Shown: positions 1 through 8,059 of the stretch, one piece after another | How the letters are laid out: every line of letters starts with the position of its first letter | How positions within the stretch are numbered: position 1 is the stretch's first letter | Assembly (NCBI GenBank): GCA_937967875.1 | Contig: CALBTQ010000284.1 | Span: 1-17,007 of the forward strand | DNA length: 17,007 bases | Reading direction: 5' to 3' | DNA from: an uncultured Pseudomonadota bacterium | GTDB taxonomy: Bacteria > Lernaellota > Lernaellaia > Lernaellales > Lernaellaceae | Program-made: the position numbers and the translations under genes | The notes under the pieces: model-generated | Told to the model about the DNA's origin: nothing | What the model saw: the letters and a program-made list of their open reading frames with translations, nothing else | The model's database searches: none

Positions 1-449
1 CGCGGGTAGTGCGTCCCGTCCGGGAGGTAGTAGTTGTTGTTGTAGGCGTAGCCGTTTTTCTCCAGCTTGCGCACGGTGTCGATGATCTGCGCGATATGTT
101 CGGTCGCCTTGGGAGCGATGGTCGGGCGTAGCACGTTAAGCGCATCCATGTCGAGGTAGAACTCGTCGATGTACTGTTCCGACAGTTCCTTGGTCGAGAT
201 GCCGCGTTCGTTGGCGCGCGCGATGATCTTGTCGTCGACGTCGGTGAAGTTGCGCACGTAGGTCACCTCGAAACCGAGATGCCGCAGGTAGCGGAACATC
301 ACGTCAAAGACCACCGCGCTGCGCCCGTGGCCGATATGACACTGGTCGTACACGGTGACTCCGCAGACGTACATGCGCACCTTGCCCGTTTCGAGCGGTG
401 CGAACTCGACTTTGCGGCGGCCCATCGTGTTGTAGACTTTCAGCGTCAT
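1..449 (-). CDS. cysS: Cysteinyl-tRNA synthetase, N-terminal part (cut by window edge)
   Basis: This cytoplasmic class I aminoacyl-tRNA synthetase charges tRNA-Cys with cysteine using ATP. Only the first 149 or so residues are inside the window; the 3' end lies beyond base 1. The start of the protein is diagnostic: [19 protein letters not shown] holds the family's zinc-ligand cysteine (about C29) and the HIGH ATP-binding motif (38-41), followed by [12 protein letters not shown], a CysRS signature. The ATG at 449-447 is preceded by GGGAG at good spacing. The gene lies 25 bases downstream of the DsbA-like gene on the same strand, so the two are probably co-transcribed. Nothing looks damaged in the visible part. 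The identification is firm; the KMSKS motif and anticodon-binding region cannot be checked here. Confidence 0.97.
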   Translation of the reverse strand, partial: MTLKVYNTMGRRKVEFAPLETGKVRMYVCGVTVYDQCHIGHGRSAVVFDVMFRYLRHLGFEVTYVRNFTDVDDKIIARANERGISTKELSEQYIDEFYLDMDALNVLRPTIAPKATEHIAQIIDTVRKLEKNGYAYNNNYYLPDGTHYP

Positions 450-474
450 GATCGTCTCCCCTGGTTGATGTTGT

Positions 475-1371
475 TTATTTCTCGCTCAGCAACTGGTCGA
501 TGACTTTCTTGTAGAAGGCTTCGTCGCGCGCGCCGCGGAACGACCGGCCGTTGATGAACACGTGCGGCGTACCGCGCACGCCCAGTTCGCGGGCGAGCGA
601 CGATTCCTGGTCGATCATCTTCTTGACGTCGTCGCTTTCCATATCCTTCTTGATCTTGGCGAGGTTCAGACCGAATTCCTTGCACATCGGCTCGATGACG
701 TCGGTAAAGGCCTCGTCGCCCTGCTTGCGGTTCCATTCTTTCTGCGTGGCGAACAGTTTTTCGGCCACTTCGAAGAACTTGCCCTGTTTGCCGGCGGCGT
801 AAGCGAAACGGTGCCAGAAGGCGGCTTTTTCACCGTGCACGACGAAGGTCTGGAAGGTCACGTTGACTTTTTTCTCGCCGTATTCCTTGGCAACATTGGA
901 GATGACCGGGTCCACCCGTGAACAGAACGGGCAAAGGAATTCGGTGAACACCACGATTTTAATCGGGGCATCTTTCGCGCCGTGGGTGAACGCGTCTTTT
1001 TCGACCGAGAATTCCTTGATGTCTTTCATCTCTTCTTCGAAGGTCGGCCGCTCGTTGCCTGCGCGCTGCTGTTTGCCTGCGCCCTGACCCATGCCGGCTT
1101 TCTGCACCATCTGCCAGACGTTCTGCATCGCGTCTTTGGTGATGTTGCCGCGCTTGAGATTCTTGATCATCTCTTTGGCGATGGTCGGGCTCGACGCGGC
1201 AATGGCCAGCGCCAACGCCGATTCGGTTTCGTCCAATTTGGCGAACTCGGAATTGGATTTGGCCGCCCAACTGGCCTTGGTCATCGGCAGGAAGTTCGTG
1301 TACCGGCCGACGGTAAAGCCCAGGAACAGTACGCTGATCACGAATAACGCGATAATAATCTTTTTAGCCAC
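475..1371 (-). CDS. Membrane-anchored DsbA-like thiol:disulfide oxidoreductase
   Basis: The product is a 298-residue thioredoxin-fold protein of the DsbA/BdbD group, probably acting on disulfides of exported proteins on the outer face of the inner membrane. Residues 4-20 form one hydrophobic anchor. A helical, Lys/Gln-rich linker runs to about 120. The thioredoxin domain follows, with the active site CPFC at 147-150 after the strand [10 protein letters not shown], and the cis-proline loop GVRGTPH at 264-270. The start chosen is the GTG at 1371, because GGAGG sits 7 bases before it and the hydrophobic segment follows directly; an ATG 48 bases further upstream lacks a comparable site. The gene lies between a TonB-like gene and cysS on the same strand and has its own candidate promoter. 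Family membership is clear, but whether it oxidises, reduces or isomerises disulfides cannot be told from sequence. Confidence 0.88.
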   Translation of the reverse strand: MAKKIIIALFVISVLFLGFTVGRYTNFLPMTKASWAAKSNSEFAKLDETESALALAIAASSPTIAKEMIKNLKRGNITKDAMQNVWQMVQKAGMGQGAGKQQRAGNERPTFEEEMKDIKEFSVEKDAFTHGAKDAPIKIVVFTEFLCPFCSRVDPVISNVAKEYGEKKVNVTFQTFVVHGEKAAFWHRFAYAAGKQGKFFEVAEKLFATQKEWNRKQGDEAFTDVIEPMCKEFGLNLAKIKKDMESDDVKKMIDQESSLARELGVRGTPHVFINGRSFRGARDEAFYKKVIDQLLSEK

Positions 1372-1447
1372 CGTATTTCCTCCATTTGTCATTGGATTTT
1401 TCCCGTGTACGTCGGGCATTCACCCGGCACAATGTATAAGGCCGTTA

Positions 1448-1475
1448 ACGATACTCCGCAACCCGTTTCTGTCAA
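1448..1475 (-). promoter_or_regulatory. Candidate sigma70 promoter for the DsbA-like gene and cysS
   Basis: On the minus strand a perfect TTGACA (-35, 1475-1470) is followed after 16 bases by TATCGT (-10, 1453-1448). It lies just past the stop codon of the TonB-like gene and about 80 bases upstream of the GTG start at 1371. An alternative -10, TATACA (1438-1433), lies further down. The -35 is excellent and the -10 mediocre. Confidence 0.45.
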
Positions 1476-1481
1476 GCATGA

Positions 1482-2417
1482 TTACTGCACCGAGCGGGCG
1501 CCGATCAGGTAGTAAATGAAATTGGCGGAGATGGTCAATTGCTTGTCCGGCCAATGGGCGGGCATTGGGTTGAAATGCGCTTCCTTGACCGCTTTCATCG
1601 CGTAGCGATCCAGCAACTGATAGCCGCTGGTGCGGATCACGCTGACGTTGTGCACCTGGCCGGATTTCATCACCGTGAAACGCAACGTAACCATTCCCTG
1701 CTGGCCCATCTGCTGTGCGGCCTGCGGGTAAACCCAGGCCATCTCGATCTTTTCCTTCATGTGGGCGAAATAGGCCATGTACTTGTATTCGCGCGTCGAG
1801 ATCGACAGCGCGTCGCCCGCTTCGCCGACGTTGGGATTGTACGCGTTGACCGCGCCGTCGCCCCCACCGCCCGGATTGGCCGGCAGCCCGGCGCGCGAGA
1901 TCATCTGGTCGACGCTGCGCGGCTTGCCGGGCGCCACCGGATCGGAATGCCCACCGGCGCCGTGTTCGCTTTCCACGCCCACGCCCTCGCCCACTTTGGG
2001 GATCTTCGGCAAGCGACGCCCGCCGGGGCGCGGCATGCCCTGACCCGGACCGCGCGGCCCCCGGCGATTCTGAATATCCTCGATCGGTTGATCGGCGCGG
2101 TGCGTGGTGCGGCCGGCGTCGTTATCCTGGAAGCCGTAAGCGTCGGCCCGTTGCGGAATCCGCTGATTGCCCTGGAAGCGCTCGAAGTGCAGTCGCTCCG
2201 GATCGTCCTCGGGCGTCATGCGGCTCAACGCCTCGGCGTCAAGTTGCGAAAGATCGAAGTCGATGGTTTGCGGCTCACCGCCTCCCTGAAAGACGAAACC
2301 GCCGTACAGGAAGAAAACGATGACGCCCACATGCACCAGCAGCGATAGGACGACGCTGAGACCAACGATCCAGCGGTCCTTGTATTTTCGCATGTGGTCG
2401 CGCCAACTTTCGGGCAA
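1482..2417 (-). CDS. TonB-family (TonB C-terminal domain) envelope protein
   Basis: This 311-residue protein has a short cytoplasmic N-terminus, one membrane segment (about 17-40), a long Gly/Pro/Arg-rich linker and a C-terminal TonB-type domain (about 220-311). That domain shows the family pattern: YPQAAQQMGQQGMVTLRF, then a Gly turn, then SVIRTSGYQLLDRYAMKAV, then a final strand. TonB proteins couple inner-membrane energy to outer-membrane transport; related AgmX/PglI-type proteins serve gliding or secretion. No exbB, exbD or receptor gene is visible here, so the energy partner is unknown. The TTG at 2417 is chosen because GGAGGG lies 6 bases before it, whereas the ATG at 2393 has no ribosome site. 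The linker is not the usual Pro-Lys/Pro-Glu rod, which argues against a classical siderophore TonB. Confidence 0.82.
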   Translation of the reverse strand: MPESWRDHMRKYKDRWIVGLSVVLSLLVHVGVIVFFLYGGFVFQGGGEPQTIDFDLSQLDAEALSRMTPEDDPERLHFERFQGNQRIPQRADAYGFQDNDAGRTTHRADQPIEDIQNRRGPRGPGQGMPRPGGRRLPKIPKVGEGVGVESEHGAGGHSDPVAPGKPRSVDQMISRAGLPANPGGGGDGAVNAYNPNVGEAGDALSISTREYKYMAYFAHMKEKIEMAWVYPQAAQQMGQQGMVTLRFTVMKSGQVHNVSVIRTSGYQLLDRYAMKAVKEAHFNPMPAHWPDKQLTISANFIYYLIGARSVQ

Positions 2418-2528
2418 ACCAATCCCTCCGGGGTACGGATAATATTACCCATGTTCTCTATAAGCTTTCCGCGCTCGCGATGCAACAGAGCATAGGGGTT
2501 CCCCATGTCCTGTGGGACACGAATCGTA

Positions 2529-2556
2529 TTGCCAAAGTTGCCCGCTATGTTAAGAT
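2529..2556 (+). promoter_or_regulatory. Candidate promoter for the exported-protein genes
   Basis: TTGCCA (2529-2534), a 16-base spacer and TAAGAT (2551-2556) resemble a sigma70 promoter. Transcription would begin near 2563, about 30 bases before the ATG at 2592. It lies in the 174-base divergent gap between the TonB-like gene and the propeller gene. No clear minus-strand promoter was seen in this gap, only AT-rich sequence around 2440-2452. Confidence 0.4.
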
Positions 2557-2591
2557 CGTGGCTATTCGAGATGGCAACGGCCGAGGATTCC

Positions 2592-3788
2592 ATGAACAAG
2601 TTATTGATATTACTGCTCATCCTGACTCTTGCCGGGACGTTGTGGGCCGATGTTCGCGTCAACGACGTCACCTTGCACAGCCAGGTCGAACCGGCCTTGG
2701 CGGTCGACGATGTGCACGTGTATGTCGCGTACCAAGATTATTCGCAATTTCAGTGGGATGTGCGGGTGGCGCACAGCGATGACGGCGGGCAGACCTTCGC
2801 CGCATCCGTTGTGCCCTATGCGGCTTCGGCGGCCGATCAGCAGATGCCCGCCCTCGCGACCGGACCCGACGGCGCGCTGTACGTCGCCTGGGCCGATTAC
2901 CGCGACGAACAATACGATCTGTACCTGGCCGCGTCGGACGATCACGGCGCGACCTTCGACGAGCCGGTGTTGATCAACACGGTCACCGCCGCCACGCAGC
3001 TTGATCCGGCGCTGGCGGTGGACGGCGAAGGCGTGCTCTACGCGGTGTGGAACGACAACAGCCGCACGACTTCGGCCGACAACGGCGTACGTTGGGACGT
3101 GAAGGTCGCGGTCAGCGACGACGGCGGGCAGACCTTCAGCGACGCTGTGACGCTCAACCTCGCCGACGACGTCTTCACCTTTCATCCCCACGTGACGGCG
3201 CTGCCCGACGGCGCGGCGGTCGTGTGGAGCGACCGCTCCTGGCGTGTGTGGACCAGCGTCAGCCACGACCAGGGACAAAGCTGGTCGGAACCGCAGCGGC
3301 TCAACGACACGGACGATCCGCACTTCGTAATGTACCCGCGAGCGATCGCGCAGGACGATCTGATTTTCGTCACCTGGACCGACGCGGAGGAATCGGATCT
3401 CGGGCAGGACCCGACGTTGGTGTACGATTCGGGTACGTGCTACGACGTATACGCGGCCTATTCCACCGACGGCGGCGCTAGCTGGAGCGAACAATTTCGC
3501 GTCAACGAGGACCCGCTGCACAATCAGCAAAACGCGGCATTGGATATCCACGACGGCGAACTGATCATCGTTTGGTCGGACGATCGCGAGGTCGGCGATT
3601 TCACCATCCGACGGCTGGCGCGCCCGCTGGCGGGGCCGTGGACGTGGCCGGCGGACGGCGAGCAGGCGGACGATTTTCCGGGCATCACGCAACGCGACTG
3701 GCCCGCCGCGGACGGCGGCCTGCTGGTCTGGCAGGATTACCGCAACGGCGACTGGGACATCTACTGCACGGCGGGAGGTGCGCGATGA
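2592..3788 (+). CDS. Secreted Asp-box beta-propeller protein (sialidase-like fold)
   Basis: The 398-residue product begins with a Sec signal peptide (MNKLLILLLILTLAGTLWA, cleavage expected after A19) and has no lipobox. The mature part carries five Asp-box motifs (S-x-D-x-G-x-[TS]-[FW]) at about 62-69, 115-122, 175-182, 224-231 and 291-298, separated by strand segments such as ALYVAWADYR and LYAVWNDN. This spacing is typical of six-bladed BNR/sialidase-type propellers. Asp-boxes are structural, so an enzymatic role does not follow; the arginine triad of sialidases was not identified. The start at 2592 is chosen over upstream ATGs because the signal peptide begins there and GAGG precedes it. 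The stop overlaps the next gene's start (ATGA), implying translational coupling. It is probably periplasmic or extracellular, perhaps binding glycans or protein. Confidence 0.8.
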   Translation: MNKLLILLLILTLAGTLWADVRVNDVTLHSQVEPALAVDDVHVYVAYQDYSQFQWDVRVAHSDDGGQTFAASVVPYAASAADQQMPALATGPDGALYVAWADYRDEQYDLYLAASDDHGATFDEPVLINTVTAATQLDPALAVDGEGVLYAVWNDNSRTTSADNGVRWDVKVAVSDDGGQTFSDAVTLNLADDVFTFHPHVTALPDGAAVVWSDRSWRVWTSVSHDQGQSWSEPQRLNDTDDPHFVMYPRAIAQDDLIFVTWTDAEESDLGQDPTLVYDSGTCYDVYAAYSTDGGASWSEQFRVNEDPLHNQQNAALDIHDGELIIVWSDDREVGDFTIRRLARPLAGPWTWPADGEQADDFPGITQRDWPAADGGLLVWQDYRNGDWDIYCTAGGAR

Positions 3789-6076
3789 ACCGGCGGCGCT
3801 TCCCGTGGTTGCTTCTGGTTTTGCTGCTGCTCGTTTCGTGCGCGTCATGCGGCGACGATGACGATGACAATGATGACCAAGACGAGAGCAAAGCGCCCGA
3901 CGACGATGCAACCGACGACGATATCGATGACGACGATGACGACAGCGACGACGATACCGTCGGGCCGCCCGCGCTCCCGCTGGATCTGGTGTTTGTCGAT
4001 CCGATCTACTGGCTCGACAAATCCGCCGCCGAGATGCAGGCCGAATTCGAGGCGATGGACGAACTGGGCGTGCGCGGCGTCATCTGGCGCTGGACCCTGC
4101 GCGCGGGCAAAGCGACCTACCCCTCCGATGCGTATCCGATGTTCATCACCGCGAGCGTCGACGACCCGTTGCAAACGCTCCTCACCCTCGCCCGTGAGCG
4201 CGACATGGACGTGTACCTGGGCCTGAGCGCCGGGCGGATGGTCGCCGAATACTACGACGATCCGGTCGCCCCCGAATACGCACGCTGCGCCACGCTGATC
4301 GACGAACTTTCCGCGCGCTACGGCGGGTTCGAAAACCTGCGCGGATTTTATCTGCCCTACGAATTCACCGCCGCGCCCGATCGGCACGAGCGCGATCTGG
4401 TCGCGCTGATCGCCGCGAAAATCCATCAGACCAAAGCGACCCGGCGCGCGGCGCTGACGCTGCGTTATCCGGGCGTTTCACAACACATGGTGGCGGCAAA
4501 ATTTTTTCAGGAAGGGCTGAACATCCATTTCAACCTCGACGACATCGACGACGGCGCGGCGTGCGACGAATGGGCGCGGGCGATGATCGAGCTATGCGAC
4601 GCGGCGGGCATCGATCTGGGGCTGGCGGCCACCCGCATGGGCAATCACATCAACAATATGGTCGACGCGTTGCGCGACCTGCATGCGTTGCAAACCGCAC
4701 GCGAAGCGGCGGGCAGTCCGCTGACGCTGTTCGTGCAGGCCGATCTGTACGACGCGCTGGGCGACAACGAAGGCACGCGCCTCGCTTTCGGGCCGGCCGC
4801 GCCGGAGACGATCGCATCACAAATCACAATTCCCGCCGACGGCCACGCCGGTTTCGGTTGGGACTATTACCGCAACGCCGATGGTTCGCTGCACGGCATT
4901 TCGGCCGTACCGGAGCCGGATCTTTACGCCAAGGCCGTCGCCGTGCGCGAGCAGATTCTCAACCGTACACTACGCGACGATCAGGTGGCCACGGTGGTCA
5001 ACGGACAATATCCGCTCGACTTCCATCACAACACCTGGCAAGAGGATTCGTGCTGGCTCAGTGGCCTGTACCTGGCCGCCGAGAGCTATCATTACGCGGT
5101 GACCGGCAGCGAGGACGCCCACGCCGGGGTGCGCGCCGCCTGGCGGGCCGTGGCGCGGCTGGCCGACGTGACGCCCAAACGCGGCGAGGTCGTGCGCAAC
5201 TACACACGCTACGTCTACGAGCAAACCAACCCGGTGGAGCCGGGCGCAACCACGCTCAAGCGCTGGCGGCGACACCCGGACAAGGAACTGTATTGGGTCG
5301 GCGACATCAGCGTCGATCAGCTTTCGGGCTACCTGAACGGGCTGGCGACCTTCTACGATCTGGCCGCCGACGAGGACGAGCGCGCCGAAGTGCGGTCGCT
5401 GACCGAGGCGATCATGGGCGACATTCTGGCCAACGGCTTGCGCGCCACGGAGTTCACCGGCGAACCGACGACCTACGGGAATCTCGCCGCCGCGCCGGAA
5501 CTGGCCGCCGATTTTCTGATGATCGCCTATCACATCACCGGCGATGAAAAGTATCGCGAAGCCTTCGACGAAATCACCTACACGCGCTACTGGGACATCC
5601 AGGCGATCCTATTCCACTACGTGACGCACTACCTGCTGCGCGATTTCGGCGAGCAGCATTTCAAGGACAGCGGCTTGACGCACCTGTTCGAGTACATCGA
5701 CGACGAATGGGCGTGGCGGCGCTGGTGGTGGGCCGAGGAGTTCGTTTACACCGGCTCGTATCAGTTCGGCAACAGCTACCAGAATTTCACGCACCAGTGG
5801 CATTCGCCCGATGCGGCCGGCGCGGCGCGCGCGCTGGGCGAGTTGGTCGATTTCGATCCGGACCTGCTGGAAAACGGACTGTGGTTCAGCAAGATCAACC
5901 GCGTCTTCCCCGAGGACACCTGGATCGACATGGGCGAGCGGCCGGGCAAGGAATTCATGTGGACCTGGTCGCCGGTGGGCCTGACCGCGCCGCGCGGCGG
6001 ACCGACGTACCGCTACACCGGCGTGGGCTTTTTGCTCGCCTATTGGCAGGGCCGTTATTTCGGATGGATTCGGTAA
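3785..6076 (+). CDS. Asp-tethered lipoprotein, probable TIM-barrel (DUF4434-like) plus helical domain
   Basis: The 763-residue product starts with a lipoprotein signal (LLLLVSC, acylated C19). Residues 24-57 are a tether in which 23 of 34 residues are aspartate. From about 62 a domain resembling glycosidase-like TIM barrels of the DUF4434 type begins (FVDPIYW, MDELGVRGVIWRWTL, then YLPYEF with E193 as a candidate catalytic acid, and GFGWDYYRNADG near 360). From about 405 to the end the sequence is helical and aromatic-rich (WQEDSCWLSGLYLAAESYHY) and could form an alpha/alpha toroid, as in several polysaccharide enzymes. The start at 3785 overlaps the upstream stop and is preceded by GGGAGG; the frame is open further upstream but only the 3785 start yields the lipoprotein signal. 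The glycan-active role is an inference from fold resemblance; the substrate is unknown. Confidence 0.72.
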   Translation: MNRRRFPWLLLVLLLLVSCASCGDDDDDNDDQDESKAPDDDATDDDIDDDDDDSDDDTVGPPALPLDLVFVDPIYWLDKSAAEMQAEFEAMDELGVRGVIWRWTLRAGKATYPSDAYPMFITASVDDPLQTLLTLARERDMDVYLGLSAGRMVAEYYDDPVAPEYARCATLIDELSARYGGFENLRGFYLPYEFTAAPDRHERDLVALIAAKIHQTKATRRAALTLRYPGVSQHMVAAKFFQEGLNIHFNLDDIDDGAACDEWARAMIELCDAAGIDLGLAATRMGNHINNMVDALRDLHALQTAREAAGSPLTLFVQADLYDALGDNEGTRLAFGPAAPETIASQITIPADGHAGFGWDYYRNADGSLHGISAVPEPDLYAKAVAVREQILNRTLRDDQVATVVNGQYPLDFHHNTWQEDSCWLSGLYLAAESYHYAVTGSEDAHAGVRAAWRAVARLADVTPKRGEVVRNYTRYVYEQTNPVEPGATTLKRWRRHPDKELYWVGDISVDQLSGYLNGLATFYDLAADEDERAEVRSLTEAIMGDILANGLRATEFTGEPTTYGNLAAAPELAADFLMIAYHITGDEKYREAFDEITYTRYWDIQAILFHYVTHYLLRDFGEQHFKDSGLTHLFEYIDDEWAWRRWWWAEEFVYTGSYQFGNSYQNFTHQWHSPDAAGAARALGELVDFDPDLLENGLWFSKINRVFPEDTWIDMGERPGKEFMWTWSPVGLTAPRGGPTYRYTGVGFLLAYWQGRYFGWIR

Positions 6077-6083
6077 AATAATT

Positions 6084-6092
6084 TGCTATAAT
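6084..6092 (+). promoter_or_regulatory. Extended -10 promoter for the second Asp-tethered lipoprotein
   Basis: TGCTATAAT is a perfect extended -10 element (TGn plus TATAAT). It lies 8 bases after the stop codon of the TIM-barrel lipoprotein gene and 35 bases before the ATG at 6128. No good -35 is present, which is normal for extended -10 promoters. It suggests that the following gene can be expressed independently. Confidence 0.55.
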
Positions 6093-6127
6093 CGTTTTGT
6101 CATGAACGCATATCGGGAGTTGTGGTC

Positions 6128-6859
6128 ATGGACAAATGGATTATCAGCCTCGCCTTTGTTTTGCCTCTCTGTTTTCTTCTATTGATCGCCGCACCGGTCT
6201 TCGTCTCATGTTCGGCCGACGATGACGACGACGGCACAACAGATGACGATTGTTGCAACGACGATATCGGCGATGACGACGATGATATCGACGATGACGT
6301 GGAGGACGACAACGACAACGACGACGATGATACCGACGATGACGTGGACGACGATACCGATGATGATGTGGACGACGATACGGACAACATAACGTTGTTC
6401 GACGACGTCGAATACGAAAGCTGCGCGGAAGTTCCGCAAACCGGCCTCGGGGAAACGATCGACTCGTCCACACTGGAATGTAGCGGCCAGGCTATGCAGG
6501 GCGGACCCGATTTCGAATGGGACGTGTTCATGACGCTCACCGAACTCACCGCCGTCGTGATCGAAGATCAAGAAACACTGGACTATTACATCGATCCGGC
6601 GTTTCAACCGTGCCCCGTCGATTTCGACGCCAAACAGGTGCTGATGATCGTCGATTTCGTCCCCGACGGTCTGTGCGCAACAATAGAAATCTGCAACGTT
6701 TACGAAAACGAACAGCGCCGGACGGCGGTGGTTTACTATTATCATTGCTACGGCGGCCCGACGGATTGGTGCAGTCCGCTGCACTTTGTCACTGTGAACA
6801 AATCGACCCTACCGGTCGAATTTTACGTTTACCGTCGTAACGACAATCAGTATCCCTAG
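6128..6859 (+). CDS. Asp-tethered lipoprotein with PrcB-like C-terminal domain
   Basis: The 243-residue product has a long hydrophobic signal (5-27) ending in FVSC, giving a probable lipidated C28, although F at -3 is not ideal. Residues 31-86 are mostly aspartate, including a periodic DTDDDVDD stretch and an odd CC pair at 42-43. The globular part (about 90-243) contains CPVDFDAKQVLMIVDF, TIEICNVY and SPLHFVTVNKSTLPVEFYVY. That order resembles PrcB_C-type domains, small beta-rich modules of exported proteins; I treat this as tentative. Several Cys residues suggest disulfides. The ATG at 6128 is preferred over a GTG at 6122 because GGGAG sits 8 bases before it. Its function is unknown. It is probably on the outer membrane, and may belong with the preceding exported proteins. 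Confidence 0.72.
   Translation: MDKWIISLAFVLPLCFLLLIAAPVFVSCSADDDDDGTTDDDCCNDDIGDDDDDIDDDVEDDNDNDDDDTDDDVDDDTDDDVDDDTDNITLFDDVEYESCAEVPQTGLGETIDSSTLECSGQAMQGGPDFEWDVFMTLTELTAVVIEDQETLDYYIDPAFQPCPVDFDAKQVLMIVDFVPDGLCATIEICNVYENEQRRTAVVYYYHCYGGPTDWCSPLHFVTVNKSTLPVEFYVYRRNDNQYP
6329..6388 (+). repeat. 24-bp tandem repeat inside the Asp tether
   Basis: Two full units (6329-6352 and 6353-6376) and a half unit (6377-6388) each encode DTDDDVDD or its start. The two full copies differ only at third codon positions (GAC versus GAT). Confidence 0.85.
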
Positions 6860-6861
6860 TC

Positions 6862-6904
6862 AAAAAAAACAAGGGCATGATCGACGATCATGCCCCGGTT
6901 TTCT
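6862..6904. terminator. Bidirectional intrinsic terminator between convergent genes
   Basis: A perfect 10-bp stem, GGGCATGATC (6873-6882) with GATCATGCCC (6886-6895), is flanked by eight A residues on the left (6862-6869) and a T-rich tract on the right. It can end transcription from the plus-strand lipoprotein gene and from the minus-strand DAO subunit gene. Confidence 0.88.
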
Positions 6905-6919
6905 TACCTTGATTTTCGC

Positions 6920-8059
6920 CTACCCGATGATCATCTGCTCGACTTCCAGGCCGCCGGTTTCGAAGCGCTTGAGGTTGTAGCTGGCCAGGTCCTCGTGCAG
7001 CGTGCCGGTGACCAGGTGCTCGGCGATCATCTCGCTCATGGCCGGAGCGAACATGAAACCGTGGCCCATCAGGCCGTGGTACTGGTAGAAGTTGGTCGGC
7101 TTCTCGACGTAGCCGATGATCGGATTCGTGTCCGGCGTGATGTCATAATAACCCGCCCACTGCCGCAGCAGCTTGACGCCGGAGAATCGCGGCACGAGCT
7201 TGATCAGCAAGCGGCTGATCTTCTGGATGAACGCGAAGGTCGATTCGTAATCGCTGGCCGGCTCCTTGTCCAAACCGACGCAGGAGTAAATTTCGCCGCG
7301 CATGGTCTGCGCCACGTACATCCCGCTGTCCATCGGAATCAGGTTCGGTCCGAGGAACGGATGCAGCGCCTCGGTGACGATCGCCTCGTGTTTTTCCGCC
7401 GTGTTGGGCAACTCCAGGCCGACATGCGCGGCGATTTGCGGCGACCACGCGGCCGCGCAAAGCACGACCAAGTCGCAATCGAACTTCCCTTTGGGCGTAA
7501 CCACGCGGGCGATTTTGTCTCCCTGGACCTCCAGGTCGATTGCCTCGTGGAACGGGCGCACCTTGACCCCGAGTTGCTCGCAAACCTTGGTGTAGCCCCA
7601 GACCATCGCGAAGGGGAAGCACACGCCGTCGCGATGATGGTAGATGCCCAGCTTCATGCCGTCGGTGCTGATTTCCGGCACCAGTTTTTTGACCTGCCCG
7701 GGCGAGAGCAACCGCGTGTGCACGCCGTTTTCCAGTTGCAACTTGTTGTTTTTCTCGAACATCGCCGCCTGCTGATCGTTGTAGGCGAGGAACAGGTAGC
7801 CGCCCTGGCGGAACCAGTTGTTGAAACCGGTGTCGACCGGGAAGCGTTCGAACAGTTCGGTCGAGCGCTTCATGATGCGGATGTTGTCGGCGGTCGACCA
7901 CTGGCTGCGCACGCCGCCGCCGCAGCGCGCCGACGCGCCCGCGTTGAGGTGCTCGCGATCGAGCACTGTGATGTCGCTCCAGCCGCGCTTGGCCAGGTTC
8001 CACGCCAGGCTCAAGCCGACGATGCCGCCGCCGATGATGATCGTTTTCGGGCCGCTCAT
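6920..8059 (-). CDS. FAD-dependent DAO-family subunit of a probable dye-linked proline dehydrogenase
   Basis: This 379-residue flavoprotein belongs to the DAO family, near SoxB, HcnC, OoxB and the catalytic beta subunit of archaeal dye-linked L-proline dehydrogenase. The FAD-binding Rossmann motif IIIGGGIVGLSLAWNLAKRG is at 7-26, followed by the acidic strand end TVLDRE and the family signature ARCGGGVRSQWS. The C-terminus carries the expected YYDITPDTNPIIGY and GLMGHGFMFAP segments. It would oxidise an amino or imino acid and pass electrons to its partner subunits. The ATG at 8059 overlaps the stop of the BFD gene (ATGA). Co-location with rocA favours proline or hydroxyproline as substrate; sarcosine, glycine or an opine remain possible. 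The fold and cofactor are firm, the substrate is inferred. Confidence 0.85.
   Translation of the reverse strand: MSGPKTIIIGGGIVGLSLAWNLAKRGWSDITVLDREHLNAGASARCGGGVRSQWSTADNIRIMKRSTELFERFPVDTGFNNWFRQGGYLFLAYNDQQAAMFEKNNKLQLENGVHTRLLSPGQVKKLVPEISTDGMKLGIYHHRDGVCFPFAMVWGYTKVCEQLGVKVRPFHEAIDLEVQGDKIARVVTPKGKFDCDLVVLCAAAWSPQIAAHVGLELPNTAEKHEAIVTEALHPFLGPNLIPMDSGMYVAQTMRGEIYSCVGLDKEPASDYESTFAFIQKISRLLIKLVPRFSGVKLLRQWAGYYDITPDTNPIIGYVEKPTNFYQYHGLMGHGFMFAPAMSEMIAEHLVTGTLHEDLASYNLKRFETGGLEVEQMIIG

Noticed and set aside
2460..2591. A coding start upstream of 2592 (ATG at 2505) for the propeller protein
   Set aside because: The upstream residues would precede a complete signal peptide, and they overlap the candidate promoter; the ATG at 2592 has GAGG in front.
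3572..3784. A longer start for the TIM-barrel lipoprotein
   Set aside because: The extension lies within the propeller gene and would bury the lipoprotein signal that begins at 3785.
2610..3911. A 433-codon minus-strand frame opposite the propeller gene
   Set aside because: Arg/Val/His-rich translation without domains, running across the boundary of two clear plus-strand genes.
6218..6385. GAC/GAT repeats as a non-coding microsatellite breaking the gene
   Set aside because: The frame is kept throughout, with a signal peptide before and an ordered domain after, so it is a coding tract.
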